Shown: positions 18,437 through 28,587 of the stretch, piece by piece
Layout: each line of letters begins with the position of its first letter
Position numbering within the stretch: position 1 is the first letter of the stretch
Origin: Streptomyces sp. NBC_00335
Lineage (GTDB): Bacteria; Actinomycetota; Actinomycetes; Streptomycetales; Streptomycetaceae
Length of the DNA: 64,000 nucleotides
Assembly (NCBI RefSeq): GCF_036127095.1
Contig: NZ_CP108006.1
Location: 6,935,501-6,999,500 of the forward strand
Direction of reading: 5' to 3'
The notes under the pieces: model-generated
What the model was told of the DNA's origin: nothing
The model's database searches: none
What the model saw: only the letters and a program-made list of their open reading frames with translations
Translations under genes and position numbers: made by a program

Positions 18437-21385
18437 TCACCAGAAGAAACGCGTCCTGCGCATCTCGGCCCAGTCGAGCTTGAAGTAGTACTGCTTGTAG
18501 AGAGCCCGCAGCTGTGGCCGTTCGATGGTCTCCCGGCGGGCCGTCGCCTGCCAGTCCCATCCACGCAGCAGGTCCAGCGCGATCCGCCGCAGTGCCGGGT
18601 CGGGGTCGTCCAGCGCGGCGGTCAGCGCCGGCAGTCCCTCGTCGGCGCCCCGGGCGGCCAGCAGCCGCAGGGCCGCCCGGCGGATGTGCGCGGGGCGCTC
18701 CGGCAGGGTGCGTGCCACCAGCGGGCCCACCGGGAGCCGGTCGGCCAGCGGGCGCAGCGAGCGGGTCGCCTCCCGGACCACCGCCGCCGACGGGTCGTCC
18801 AGCAGTGCGGTCAGTGCCTCCGTGCCGGGTCCGGGCCCGTCGAGCAGTCGCAGTCCCGCGACGGCCGCCGCCCGGACCGTGCCGTCCCGGTGACCGAGCA
18901 GGCCGGTCAGCACGGCGGAGTCCGCCCGTTCGCCGCACTCGGCGAGCCCGAGCACGGCCCCGGGCTCCGGGGAGTCGGCGCACAGCCGCAGGTACGCGGC
19001 GCGCGCGTCGGCCCCGTCCCGCCGGAGCAGCCACCGGGCGCAGGCCCGGACCGTCCCCGACGGGTCGGCGAGGTGGCGGGGTGCCTCGTCGGCGCGCCCG
19101 GCCGCGCGCAGGCCGGTGACGCCCGCCGCCCGTACGAACCCGCTGCGGGAGGCCAGCAGCGCGTCGAGCGCGGAGTCGTCGGGGCCGCGCGCGGCCATGG
19201 CGGCCAGCGCGGCCCGCGTCCACAGGTCCCGCAGGACCGCGTCCGGTTCCGCGGCGGCGCGCCGGGCCAGGTCGGGGGCCGTGAAGGAGTCCGCGGCCTC
19301 CAGGGTGATCCGTACGGCCGCCCGGCGGGTCCGCAGGTCGCGGTGGGAACACAGCTCCGCCAGGGCCGCCGCGTACCGGGGCTCGCGCAGAGCGGCCTCG
19401 AACGCCCCGACGGCCCAGCGGCCTTCGCGCCGCTTCGCCAGGTGCAGGACCATCGGGGTCAGGGCGCGAAGGGTCTCCTCCCCGGCCTCCCGGAGCGCCT
19501 CCGTGATGACGTGCCGGGCGGCCGCCCGGACCTGCGGGGTCCAGTCGGCGCAGCGCAGGACGACCAGCGGCAGCAGCTCGGGGGTGCCCGCGGCTTCGGC
19601 GACGGCGCGCTCCCGGATCCGCCCGTCCCAGTGGCACAGGGCGGTCGCGGTGCGGGCGGCGAAGGGCTCGGCGTCGGAAGAGGCCATGTGACGCACCCCG
19701 ATGTCCAGCGCGGTCCAGGCGGCCGGGTCCTCGGTGTCGACGACTTCGTTCAGGGGTGTCCCCGTCCAGTCCTTGAAATCCCGCGCCGCGTCCCGGCCCT
19801 GGTACAACCCCCATTTCAGGCGCTGCTGCAGCAGCTGCCGGGCCCAGCCGCGCACGGCCGGGTCGCGGTGGGAGGTCAGGGACCGGGCGACCCGGCGCCG
19901 GACCAGCAGCGGGCGCAGCTCGAGCAGGATCAGGGCCGCGGCCCGCACGGGCTCGGGCCGGCCGGGCGCGAACAGCTCCAGCAGCCAGGACTCCGGCCGG
20001 GTGTCCGCGTACGGCACCACCAGCGAGCGTGCCGCCCGGGCGGCGGGCGGATGCGGATCGGCCAGGTACGGCAGCAGCTCTTCCGCTGTCGTGGCGCCGT
20101 GCCTGCGCAGGCCGTGGACGGCCGCGGCCCGCACGCGCCCTTCGGGGGACCGGGCGAGGAGCCGCAGCAGGGGCAGGTCCGAGGCGTCCCCGGCCTCGGC
20201 CAGCCCGAACACCTCCCCGGGCACCGGGGAGTCCGCGCACCGTGCGCGGTAGTGGGCCAGCGGGTCCTGCCCGGCGGCGCGCAGCTCCCCGCGGGCCGCC
20301 TCCCGTACCCGCGCCGAGGGGTCGGCCAGGTGCGCGGGCAGTTCGCCGGCCCGCCCGGCCGGGCGCAGGGCGCGGACCGCGGTCGCCCGCAGGGACGCGC
20401 GGCCGTGGAGGGCGAGCAGGGAGTCGATGAGGGGGCCGTGGAGCGAGGCGGATCGGGCGTCCAGGGCCGGCCGGGCGGCCGCCTCGCACCGCCTGCGCAC
20501 CACGCGGTCCCGGCTCGCGGCGGCGGTTTCCAGCAGCCGCTCGGGCGTCAGGATCCCGCCCTCCAGGGCCAGGTCGAGGGCCTCCCGCCGGACCTCGGGG
20601 GTCAGCCCGGTGAGCACGAGCCGGGCCGTCCGCTCGGCCGGGAGCTCCCCGGAGCGCAGCGCCGCGAGGCGGTTGCGCGCGTCGGGGTCCCCGGTGAGGT
20701 CCGCGACGCGGTCCGCCGGGAGCAGCCCGTGGGCCAGCGCGGCCCGGACGGCGGCGAAGCGCATCCCCGCGTCCGCGTCCTGCGCCAGCTCGACGATCAG
20801 GGCGGCGGGCGGCGAACCGAGCCGTTCCAGGCACAGCTCCCAGGCCCAGGCGCCGTACCGGCGCGTGCTCGCGAGCAGGGCGAGGGGCGCCAGGGCGCGT
20901 AGGAGGTCCGCCGCGTCCGCGGCCGCGTCCAGTTCCGCGGTCAGCACCGCCCGCGCCCGCTCCCGTACGGGCTCCTCCCCGTCGGCGCACCGAATCAGCA
21001 CCAGGGCCAGGACCTCGGGCCGTCCGGCCGCCTGTTCGAGGGCGGCCTCCCGTACCCGGGGGTCGGCGTGGCACAGGCAGAGCGCGAGCTCGGGGGCGGC
21101 CGGGGGCGCGGCGGCCCAGGTCACCCCGTGTCCGTCGTGCCAGTGCGGGGCGGTGCTCCAGTCGGCGATCTCACGGTCGTCGAACCAGTGCACGCCCACC
21201 CGGACGGTGCCGGAGGAGGTCCACCCCTTGTAGCGCTCGAAGGTGGAGAAGTTGACGCTCGTGTCGAGCTCCGCCCATGCCTGCGGGCCGCCGCCGTCGA
21301 GGGCGCGCGCGGGGCTCTTGCCGTGCAGCAGTCGCTCTGCGGGTGAGCGGAATGTGGTCCGGGACAGGGGCGGAAGCATCTCCAT
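18437..21385 (-). CDS. Large HEAT-repeat protein with internal duplication
   Basis: 982-residue soluble protein built of HEAT/Armadillo-like helical repeats (units such as DPRVREAALEQAAGRPE, SARVREAARGELRAAG, DPAVRGWARQLL, DPALRRIALDLLRGW). Two halves of roughly 450-480 residues align: each opens with a DTSV.../ALDIGV segment followed by ALCLCHADPRVREAAL or ALCHWDGRIRERAV, then LVLIRCADGEEPVR or LVVLRCADWTPQVR, and ends in matching HLADPS...YRARCADSPVPGEVFGLAE / YLRLCADSPEPGAVLGLAE units. The N-terminus (LDGGGPQAWAELDTSVNFSTFERYKGW) and C-terminus (YKQYYFKLDWAEMRRTRFFW) are not repeats. No signal peptide or membrane segment. Such proteins are scaffolds or protein-binding surfaces; the partner is unknown. 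Confidence 0.85.
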   Translation of the reverse strand: MEMLPPLSRTTFRSPAERLLHGKSPARALDGGGPQAWAELDTSVNFSTFERYKGWTSSGTVRVGVHWFDDREIADWSTAPHWHDGHGVTWAAAPPAAPELALCLCHADPRVREAALEQAAGRPEVLALVLIRCADGEEPVRERARAVLTAELDAAADAADLLRALAPLALLASTRRYGAWAWELCLERLGSPPAALIVELAQDADAGMRFAAVRAALAHGLLPADRVADLTGDPDARNRLAALRSGELPAERTARLVLTGLTPEVRREALDLALEGGILTPERLLETAAASRDRVVRRRCEAAARPALDARSASLHGPLIDSLLALHGRASLRATAVRALRPAGRAGELPAHLADPSARVREAARGELRAAGQDPLAHYRARCADSPVPGEVFGLAEAGDASDLPLLRLLARSPEGRVRAAAVHGLRRHGATTAEELLPYLADPHPPAARAARSLVVPYADTRPESWLLELFAPGRPEPVRAAALILLELRPLLVRRRVARSLTSHRDPAVRGWARQLLQQRLKWGLYQGRDAARDFKDWTGTPLNEVVDTEDPAAWTALDIGVRHMASSDAEPFAARTATALCHWDGRIRERAVAEAAGTPELLPLVVLRCADWTPQVRAAARHVITEALREAGEETLRALTPMVLHLAKRREGRWAVGAFEAALREPRYAAALAELCSHRDLRTRRAAVRITLEAADSFTAPDLARRAAAEPDAVLRDLWTRAALAAMAARGPDDSALDALLASRSGFVRAAGVTGLRAAGRADEAPRHLADPSGTVRACARWLLRRDGADARAAYLRLCADSPEPGAVLGLAECGERADSAVLTGLLGHRDGTVRAAAVAGLRLLDGPGPGTEALTALLDDPSAAVVREATRSLRPLADRLPVGPLVARTLPERPAHIRRAALRLLAARGADEGLPALTAALDDPDPALRRIALDLLRGWDWQATARRETIERPQLRALYKQYYFKLDWAEMRRTRFFW

Positions 21386-21446
21386 CCGCGCACTCTAGGC
21401 GGTCGACACCCCCGCTGACCTCCTGTTATCCCGTCGATTGACGAAA

Positions 21447-21475
21447 CATGCAGACCAGTGCATAGTTATGCCTAC
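21447..21475. promoter_or_regulatory. ARG-box-like operator upstream of argG
   Basis: ACATGCAGACCAGTGCATAG followed by TTATGCCTACC contains two TGCA-centred half-sites (ATGCAG at 21449, GTGCATA at 21459) and an ATGCC half-site at 21468-21472 like that at argC, 45-70 bases before the argG start. Expected target of ArgR. Confidence 0.6.
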
Positions 21476-21519
21476 CGCTGTTGGACGTAACGGCGGATGC
21501 ACCGTGTAAGGAGAACCCC

Positions 21520-22713
21520 GTGGCCGAGCGCGTCGTACTCGCCTATTCAGGCGGTCTGGACACCTCCGTCGCCATCGGCTGGATCGCCGAGGAGACGGGC
21601 GCCGAGGTCATCGCGGTCGCGGTGGACGTCGGCCAGGGCGGCGAGGACCTGGACGTCATCCGCAAGCGGGCGCTCGCCTGCGGTGCGGTCGAGGCCGAGG
21701 TCGCCGACGCCAGGGACGAGTTCGCCGACGAGTACTGCCTCCCGGCGATCAAGGCGAACGCCCTCTACATGGACCGCTACCCGCTGGTCTCCGCCCTCTC
21801 GCGGCCGGCCATCGTCAAGCACCTCGTGGCCGCCGCCCGCAAGCACGGCGCGAGCACCGTCGCCCACGGCTGCACCGGCAAGGGCAACGACCAGGTCCGC
21901 TTCGAGGCCGGCATCGCCGCCCTCGGCCCCGACCTCACCTGCATCGCCCCGGTCCGCGACTACGCGATGACCCGCGACAAGGCCATCGCCTTCGCCGAGA
22001 AGGCGGACCTGCCGATCGCGACCACCAAGAAGTCCCCGTACTCCATCGACCAGAACGTCTTCGGACGCGCCGTCGAGACGGGCTTCCTGGAGGACATCTG
22101 GAACGCGCCGATCGAGGACATCTACGAGTACACCGCGGACCCGGCCCTGCCGCGCGAGGCCGACGAGGTCGTCATCTCCTTCAAGGAGGGCGTCCCGGTC
22201 GCCATCGACGGAAAGCCCGTCACCGTGCTCCAGGCCATCCAGCAGCTCAACGAGCGCGCCGGGGCCCAGGGCATCGGCCGGATCGACATCGTCGAGGACC
22301 GGCTCGTGGGCATCAAGTCCCGCGAGGTGTACGAGGCCCCGGGCGCGATCGCGCTGATCACCGCCCACCAGGAGCTGGAGAACGTCACCGTCGAGCGCGA
22401 GCTGGCCCGCTACAAGCGGCAGGTCGAGCAGCGCTGGGGCGAGATGGTCTACGACGGCCTGTGGTTCTCCCCGCTGAAGCGGGCCCTGGACGGTTTCATC
22501 AGCGAGGCCAACCAGCACGTCAGCGGCGACATCCGGATGACCCTGCACGGCGGCCGCGCGGTCGTCACCGGCCGGAAGTCGGACGAGTCGCTGTACGACT
22601 TCAACCTCGCGACCTACGACTCGGGCGACACCTTCGACCAGTCCAAGGCCCAGGGCTTCATCGAGATCTTCGGCCTCTCCTCGAAGATCGCGGCCCGTCG
22701 CGACCTCGCCTGA
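21520..22713 (+). CDS. argG: Argininosuccinate synthase
   Basis: 397-residue enzyme joining citrulline and aspartate with ATP. The ATP pyrophosphatase motif [14 protein letters not shown] is at residues 7-20; [28 protein letters not shown] and [23 protein letters not shown] are conserved. GTG 21520 has AAGGAG (21508-21513) upstream. An ARG-box operator precedes it, and argH follows beyond a strong hairpin. In S. coelicolor, as I recall, argG lies away from argH, so this linkage is worth noting. Confidence 0.98.
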   Translation: MAERVVLAYSGGLDTSVAIGWIAEETGAEVIAVAVDVGQGGEDLDVIRKRALACGAVEAEVADARDEFADEYCLPAIKANALYMDRYPLVSALSRPAIVKHLVAAARKHGASTVAHGCTGKGNDQVRFEAGIAALGPDLTCIAPVRDYAMTRDKAIAFAEKADLPIATTKKSPYSIDQNVFGRAVETGFLEDIWNAPIEDIYEYTADPALPREADEVVISFKEGVPVAIDGKPVTVLQAIQQLNERAGAQGIGRIDIVEDRLVGIKSREVYEAPGAIALITAHQELENVTVERELARYKRQVEQRWGEMVYDGLWFSPLKRALDGFISEANQHVSGDIRMTLHGGRAVVTGRKSDESLYDFNLATYDSGDTFDQSKAQGFIEIFGLSSKIAARRDLA

Positions 22714-22718
22714 CGCCA

Positions 22719-22739
22719 GACCGTAGACCGTAGACCGTA
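22719..22739 (+). repeat. Three tandem 7-bp repeats after argG
   Basis: GACCGTA at 22719, 22726 and 22733, directly after the argG stop codon. Confidence 0.7.
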
Positions 22740-22744
22740 GTACG

Positions 22745-22782
22745 AACCGCCTCCCCGTTACCTCCGCGGCGGGGAGGCGGTT
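22745..22782 (+). terminator. Hairpin between argG and argH
   Basis: AACCGCCTCCCC (22745-22756) and GGGGAGGCGGTT (22771-22782) form a perfect 12-bp stem with a 14-base loop. It may terminate most argG transcripts or act as an RNA processing site upstream of argH. Confidence 0.75.
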
Positions 22783-22810
22783 GCACATCCGAAGCCATGC
22801 ACGTTCTTGA

Positions 22811-24253
<1,443 letters not shown>

Positions 24254-24265
24254 CGGTCTGCCCGG

Positions 24266-24302
24266 AGGGGCGGTCGGAGCCTTTCGGGCCCCGGCCGCCC
24301 CT
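24266..24302. terminator. Hairpin between argH and convergent HAD gene
   Basis: AGGGGCGG (24266-24273) pairs with CCGCCCCT (24295-24302); no T-tract. Confidence 0.45.
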
Positions 24303-24308
24303 GCGGCG

Positions 24309-24818
24309 TTACCGGGCCCAGTCCGCCAGGGCGTCGAAGTCGGCCCGGACCAGCCCGATCCGCTCGTCGATCCGCAACAGCAGCGCGTGCGCGGGGTGGC
24401 GCTGCTCCACGTAGGCGCGGTCCATGTCCGTGATGTCGTCGTCGATCCAGGCGAAGGGCCGCTCGCCCGCGTACTCAAGGATGTACTGGGTCTTCCAGAA
24501 CGTCCCGCGCGGTGCGCGCCCGTGCATCTGCGGCCAGTCGATCCAGGGCAGTTCGGGCAGCCCCAGGTGCGGGCCTATCCACTCGTTCGCCTCGCCCTTC
24601 CAGGTGGTCGCCCAGACCAGTTCGTACGCCTCCGCGAGCGTGAGCAGCTCGTCGCCGTGGCCGGGATTCAGCCAGACCCGCAGCGGCTTGGCGCTCTCGG
24701 CCTGCGTCCAGCCGGTCGGCCGCATGCGGTGGGTGGTGTACCCCTCGGGGCGGCGCTGCGGCTTGGCCGCGTAGGGGTTCAGCGGGCCGTCCACGTCGAT
24801 GAGCAGCAGCGGCTTCAT
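24309..24818 (-). CDS. HAD-domain protein
   Basis: 169-residue protein beginning MKPLLLIDVDGPLNPYA, the DxDG phosphorylation motif of HAD phosphatases at its N-terminus, with a second acidic motif FAWIDDDITDMD near residue 130 for Mg binding. The middle, LVWATTWKGEANEWIGPHLGLPELPWIDWPQ, is typical of a small actinobacterial HAD group of unknown substrate. Start ATG 24818; an upstream in-frame ATG would add 12 Lys/Gly/Thr-rich residues. Confidence 0.8.
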   Translation of the reverse strand: MKPLLLIDVDGPLNPYAAKPQRRPEGYTTHRMRPTGWTQAESAKPLRVWLNPGHGDELLTLAEAYELVWATTWKGEANEWIGPHLGLPELPWIDWPQMHGRAPRGTFWKTQYILEYAGERPFAWIDDDITDMDRAYVEQRHPAHALLLRIDERIGLVRADFDALADWAR

Positions 24819-24901
24819 GGTCGTCTTCCCCGTTTTCCCCGTCATCCTGATCATTCCGGAAGGATTCCTCTCGTCGCCCCGAGGGGCAGCTCATTTATTC
24901 G

Positions 24902-24921
24902 ATGAGACGGCAACGTCTCAT
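24902..24921. promoter_or_regulatory. Palindromic TetR operator
   Basis: ATGAGACG-GCAA-CGTCTCAT is a 20-bp site with perfect 8-bp arms, 18 bases upstream of the tetR start. A third half-site GTCTCAT abuts the ATG at 24935-24941. Strong candidate autoregulatory operator of the TetR-MFS pair. Confidence 0.75.
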
Positions 24922-24927
24922 TTGGGT

Positions 24928-24933
24928 TATGCT
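24928..24933 (+). promoter_or_regulatory. -10 box for a leaderless tetR transcript
   Basis: TATGCT ends six bases before the ATG at 24940, the spacing seen for leaderless Streptomyces mRNAs, and overlaps the operator region. Confidence 0.45.
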
Positions 24934-24939
24934 TGTCTC

Positions 24940-25491
24940 ATGGCCATGGATCGTGATCAGGTGCTCCGCGCCGCCGCCGCCCTGCTCTCCCGCAAATCGA
25001 CCGCCACGATGGACGAGGTCGCGAGGGCCGCCGGCATCGGCCGCGCGACCCTCCACCGGCACTTCGCCGGGCGCGACGCCCTCGTACGGGCGCTCGAAGA
25101 GCTCGGGATCCGGGAATTCGAGGTGGCCTTCGACAACGCCCGCCTCGGCGAGGGCACGGCGATCGACGCGCTCCGCAGGCTCATCGCCGAAGCGGAGCCC
25201 AACGCCGAGCTGCTGGCCTTCCTCGTCACCGAGAACCAGCTCTTCGAGGGAGACCAGGTCAACGAGGGCTGGTCCCGCCTCGACGCACGCGTCGGCGAGC
25301 TCTTCCGGCGCGGCCAGCGCGAGGGCGACATCCGGATCGACCTGAGCCCCGCCTGGCTCACCGAGGCCCTTTACAGCCTCATCGGCGCCTGCGCCTGGGC
25401 CGTCATGGACGGCCGGGTCGCGGCCAAGGACTTTCAGTACATGATCACCGAGTTGCTGCTCGGTGGCGCACGACGGAGTGTGGAGAAATGA
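24940..25491 (+). CDS. TetR/AcrR-family transcriptional repressor
   Basis: 183 residues. The N-terminal DNA-binding domain is clear: VLRAAAALLSRKSTATMDEVARAAGIGRATLHRHFAGRDALVRAL, followed by a helical ligand-binding domain (LFRRGQREGDIRIDLSPAWLTEALYSLIGACAWAVMDG). Its stop overlaps the ATG of the MFS transporter, so it almost certainly senses the pump's substrate and represses the operon through the palindrome at 24902-24921. ATG 24946 is a possible alternative start. Confidence 0.92.
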   Translation: MAMDRDQVLRAAAALLSRKSTATMDEVARAAGIGRATLHRHFAGRDALVRALEELGIREFEVAFDNARLGEGTAIDALRRLIAEAEPNAELLAFLVTENQLFEGDQVNEGWSRLDARVGELFRRGQREGDIRIDLSPAWLTEALYSLIGACAWAVMDGRVAAKDFQYMITELLLGGARRSVEK

Positions 25492-27032
25492 GCCGTACCG
25501 AACAGCTGACCCTGACCAAGGGTGCCCAGGGCCGGAGCCCCGGGCGCTGGCTCGCGCTCTCCGTGCTCGTGCTGGCCGTCCTGCTGGTCGCCGTCGACGC
25601 CACCGTGCTCGGTCTCGCCACGCCCGCCCTCAGCGAGGACCTGAAGCCGTCGGGCACCCAGCTCCTGTGGATCGGCGACATCTACTCCTTCGTCATCGCC
25701 GGCCTGCTCGTCTCCATGGGCTCCCTCGGCGACCGGATCGGCCGCAAGAAGCTCCTCCTCGTCGGCGCGACCGCCTTCGGCGCCGTCTCGGTCCTCAACG
25801 CCTACGCCACCAGCCCCGAGATGATGATCATCGCCCGGGCCCTGCTCGGCGTGGCCGGCGCGACCCTGATGCCCTCCACCCTCGCGCTGATCCGCAACAT
25901 CTTCCACGACCCCAAGGAGCGCAGCCTCGCCATCGGCATCTGGGGCGCCACCGCCTCGGCCGGCGCGGCCGTCGGTCCGGTGGTCGGCGGAGCCCTGCTC
26001 CAGCACTTCTGGTGGGGCTCGGTCTTCCTCATCAACGTCCCCGTGATGATCGTCCTGGTCATCGTCGGCATCAAGCTGCTGCCCGAGTCCAAGAACCCGG
26101 TCGCCGGCCCCTGGGACCTGTTCAGCGTCGGCCTCTCCCTCGTCGGCATCATCGGCGTGGTCTACGCCGTCAAGCAGGTCGCCACGCACGGCATGGGCTG
26201 GGAGGTGTGGGCGGCCGCCGTCATCGGAGCGGGCGCGCTCTACACCTTCGTACGCCGCCAGTTCACGCTGCCGGCCCCGCTCCTCGACATGCGGCTGTTC
26301 AAGCACCGCGGCTTCTCCGGCGCGGTCCTCGCCGACCTGCTCACCGTCTTCGGCCTGTCCGGACTGGTCTTCTTCCTCTCCCAGTTCCTCCAGCTCGTCC
26401 AGGGCCGCGACCCGCTGGAGGCGGGCCTCGCCGAACTGCCCGCCGCCGTCGGCGCCGTGGTCACCGGCCTGGTCGCGGGCAAGTACGCCCGCAAGTACGG
26501 GGTACGGGCCATCGTGACCGGAGGCCTCGCCGCCATCGGCATCGCCCTGGCCGCGCTGACCGTGATCCACAAGGAGACCGGCTACCCGCTGCTCGGCGCG
26601 GCCCTGCTCCTCGTCGGACTCGGCGCCGGCTTCTCCTTCACCGTCACCGCCGACGTGATCCTCTCCAGCGTCCCCAAGGAGCAGGCCGGTTCCGCCTCGG
26701 CCGTCTCCGAGACCGCATACGAACTGGGCGCCGCCCTCGGCATCGCCCTGCTCGGCTCGGTCGTCACCGGCGTCTACCAGGGCTTCACCGCCCCCGCCTC
26801 CGTCAGCGGCCCCGTCGCCGACGCCGCCCACGAGTCGCTCGGCGGCGCGGTCGAAGCGGCCAAGTCGCTGGACCCGCAGACCGCCCAGCAGATGGTCGGC
26901 GCCGCCCAGGAGGCCTTCGTGGACGGCCTGCGACTGGCCTCCGGCGTCGGCGCGGCCGTCCTGCTGGCCACCGCCGTGGCCGCCTGGTTCCTGCTCAAGG
27001 GGCAGGAGCTCCAGGACGGCATCGAGCACTGA
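25488..27032 (+). CDS. MFS drug-efflux transporter, DHA2 (14-TM) type
   Basis: 514-residue integral membrane protein with about 14 hydrophobic segments. Motif D1-type LLVAVDATVLGLATPAL in TM1, the loop motif GSLGDRIGRKKLLLVG, and the antiporter motif C GATASAGAAVGPVVGGALL in TM5 assign it to the H+-coupled EmrB/QacA group. ATG 25488 overlaps the TetR stop (ATGA). A long hairpin after the stop probably ends the operon. Confidence 0.93.
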   Translation: MSRTEQLTLTKGAQGRSPGRWLALSVLVLAVLLVAVDATVLGLATPALSEDLKPSGTQLLWIGDIYSFVIAGLLVSMGSLGDRIGRKKLLLVGATAFGAVSVLNAYATSPEMMIIARALLGVAGATLMPSTLALIRNIFHDPKERSLAIGIWGATASAGAAVGPVVGGALLQHFWWGSVFLINVPVMIVLVIVGIKLLPESKNPVAGPWDLFSVGLSLVGIIGVVYAVKQVATHGMGWEVWAAAVIGAGALYTFVRRQFTLPAPLLDMRLFKHRGFSGAVLADLLTVFGLSGLVFFLSQFLQLVQGRDPLEAGLAELPAAVGAVVTGLVAGKYARKYGVRAIVTGGLAAIGIALAALTVIHKETGYPLLGAALLLVGLGAGFSFTVTADVILSSVPKEQAGSASAVSETAYELGAALGIALLGSVVTGVYQGFTAPASVSGPVADAAHESLGGAVEAAKSLDPQTAQQMVGAAQEAFVDGLRLASGVGAAVLLATAVAAWFLLKGQELQDGIEH

Positions 27033-27048
27033 CGCCACGCCAGAGGGT

Positions 27049-27092
27049 GGTGTCCCGCACGGAGTTGACAGTCCGTGGAGCCGCGGGACACC
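27049..27092 (+). terminator. Nested hairpin terminator of tetR-MFS operon
   Basis: Outer arms GGTGTCCCGC (27049-27058) and GCGGGACACC (27083-27092), with inner CACGGA/TCCGTG pairing around GTTGACAG. The GTG at 27075 lies inside it, which argues that the next gene starts at ATG 27102. Confidence 0.7.
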
Positions 27093-27101
27093 ATCCCGGC
27101 G

Positions 27102-28580
27102 ATGGAGATCAACGACTTGACCCCGGCGGAGCGCCGCGTATGGGACGCCTTCCCCCGCGGGGAAGGCGTCGATTTCCGGGAGGACCGCAACGAGGAGGCC
27201 GTTGACGGCGCCTCGTGGGGACCCGGCCGGACCGTACGCGCCGAAGTCCTCGCCCACTTGCTGCTGCGCGGCGCGGCCCCGCTCGACGGGCAGGTCCCCG
27301 GACTCAATGTCCGGGGCGCCCGGATCACCGGCAAGCTCAACCTCAAGTACGCCGACATCGAGCACGCGATCCGGCTGCGGGCCTGCTGGTTCGAGCGCAA
27401 ACCCATTCTCTACGGCGCCCGGTTGAGGATCGTGTCACTGAGCGACTCGGCCCTGCCCGGCCTGACCGCCTCCACCGTCAGCGTCGACATAGCGCTCAAG
27501 CTGTCCTGCTGCCGCATCACCGGGCCGGTACGCCTCGCCGGTGCCCGGATAGCAGGCGGACTCTTCCTCCAGAAGGCGGTCATCGGCACGGCGGGCCCGG
27601 CCGAGGAGGGCCAGGAGGCGGCGCTCCAGTTCAACCACGCCGACATCGGAACCGACGTCATCGCCATGGACCTCACCGTCCACGGCCAGACCCGCATCAA
27701 CGGCGCCACCGTCGGCGGCCAGATCAACCTGAACAACGCCCGGCTCCTCGCCCCCGGAGCGATAGCCCTGCACGCCGAAACCCTGACCGTCGGCACCGAC
27801 GTGCGGGCAAGGGGGCTGGAGTCGCGGGGAATGTTCAACCTCACCGGATCCAAGATCCCCGGCCAGCTCTACCTGGCCGACGCCCGGCTCATCCAGCCCG
27901 GCGGCGTCGCCCTGCGCGCCTCCAGCTGCGCGATCGGCGAGGTGTGGCTGAGCGGCCGCGAGTGCGTCCAGGGCACGATGAACCTGCGACGCTCCCAGTT
28001 CGACCTGCTGCACGTACCACCCGAGACCTGGCCCCGGCGGATCCGCATCGAGGGACTCACCTACCGCGCCCTCAGCCCGCACGTCCCAGCCGAGCAGCGG
28101 CTGCCCGCCCTGGAGCGCGAGGAGTCGGGCTACCTCCCGTACGCCTACGAACAGCTCGCCGCGGCCTACCGCACGGTCGGCGACGAGGCGGGCGCCCGGA
28201 CCGTACAACTCGCCAAACTGCGTCGCCACCGTCGGACGCTGCCCCGGCACGCCAGGGTCTGGGGGCTGCTCCAGGACGCCACCGTCGGCTACGGATTCCG
28301 GCCGCTGCGCGCCGCCGGCTGGCTGCTGGCGCTGCTGCTCACGGGGACGGCCGCCTACTGGTTCCACCCGCCGCGGGAACTGAAGGCGGGGGAGTCCCCG
28401 GAGTTCAACCCGGTCTTCTACACGATCGACCTGATGGTGCCGATCATCAGCTTCGGCCAGGAGGCGGCCTACACGCCGAGCGGCTGGTACCAGTGGCTGT
28501 CGTACCTGCTGATCGTGACCGGCTGGGTCCTCGCCACGACGACCGCGGCGGGCGTCAGCCGGTCACTGCAACGGCAGTAG
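27102..28580 (+). CDS. Pentapeptide-like beta-helix protein with C-terminal two-TM domain
   Basis: 492-residue protein. Residues about 60-310 are A/I/L-rich repeats reminiscent of pentapeptide or right-handed beta-helix proteins (LNVRGARITGKLNLKYADI, GARLRIVSLSDSAL, RLAGARIAGGLFLQKAVI, GQINLNNARLLAPGA, GQLYLADARL, GTMNLRRSQF). A helical segment with LPYAYEQLAAAYRTVGDEAGAR follows, then two membrane segments (AAGWLLALLLTGTAAYWF and WLSYLLIVTGWVLATTTAAGV) around a NPVFYTIDLMVPIISFGQ loop that looks like a re-entrant pore helix. Relatives are sometimes labelled membrane-associated oxidoreductase; I see no cofactor motif for that. ATG 27102 chosen; GTG 27075 possible. Confidence 0.75.
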   Translation: MEINDLTPAERRVWDAFPRGEGVDFREDRNEEAVDGASWGPGRTVRAEVLAHLLLRGAAPLDGQVPGLNVRGARITGKLNLKYADIEHAIRLRACWFERKPILYGARLRIVSLSDSALPGLTASTVSVDIALKLSCCRITGPVRLAGARIAGGLFLQKAVIGTAGPAEEGQEAALQFNHADIGTDVIAMDLTVHGQTRINGATVGGQINLNNARLLAPGAIALHAETLTVGTDVRARGLESRGMFNLTGSKIPGQLYLADARLIQPGGVALRASSCAIGEVWLSGRECVQGTMNLRRSQFDLLHVPPETWPRRIRIEGLTYRALSPHVPAEQRLPALEREESGYLPYAYEQLAAAYRTVGDEAGARTVQLAKLRRHRRTLPRHARVWGLLQDATVGYGFRPLRAAGWLLALLLTGTAAYWFHPPRELKAGESPEFNPVFYTIDLMVPIISFGQEAAYTPSGWYQWLSYLLIVTGWVLATTTAAGVSRSLQRQ

Positions 28581-28587
28581 CCCGGCT

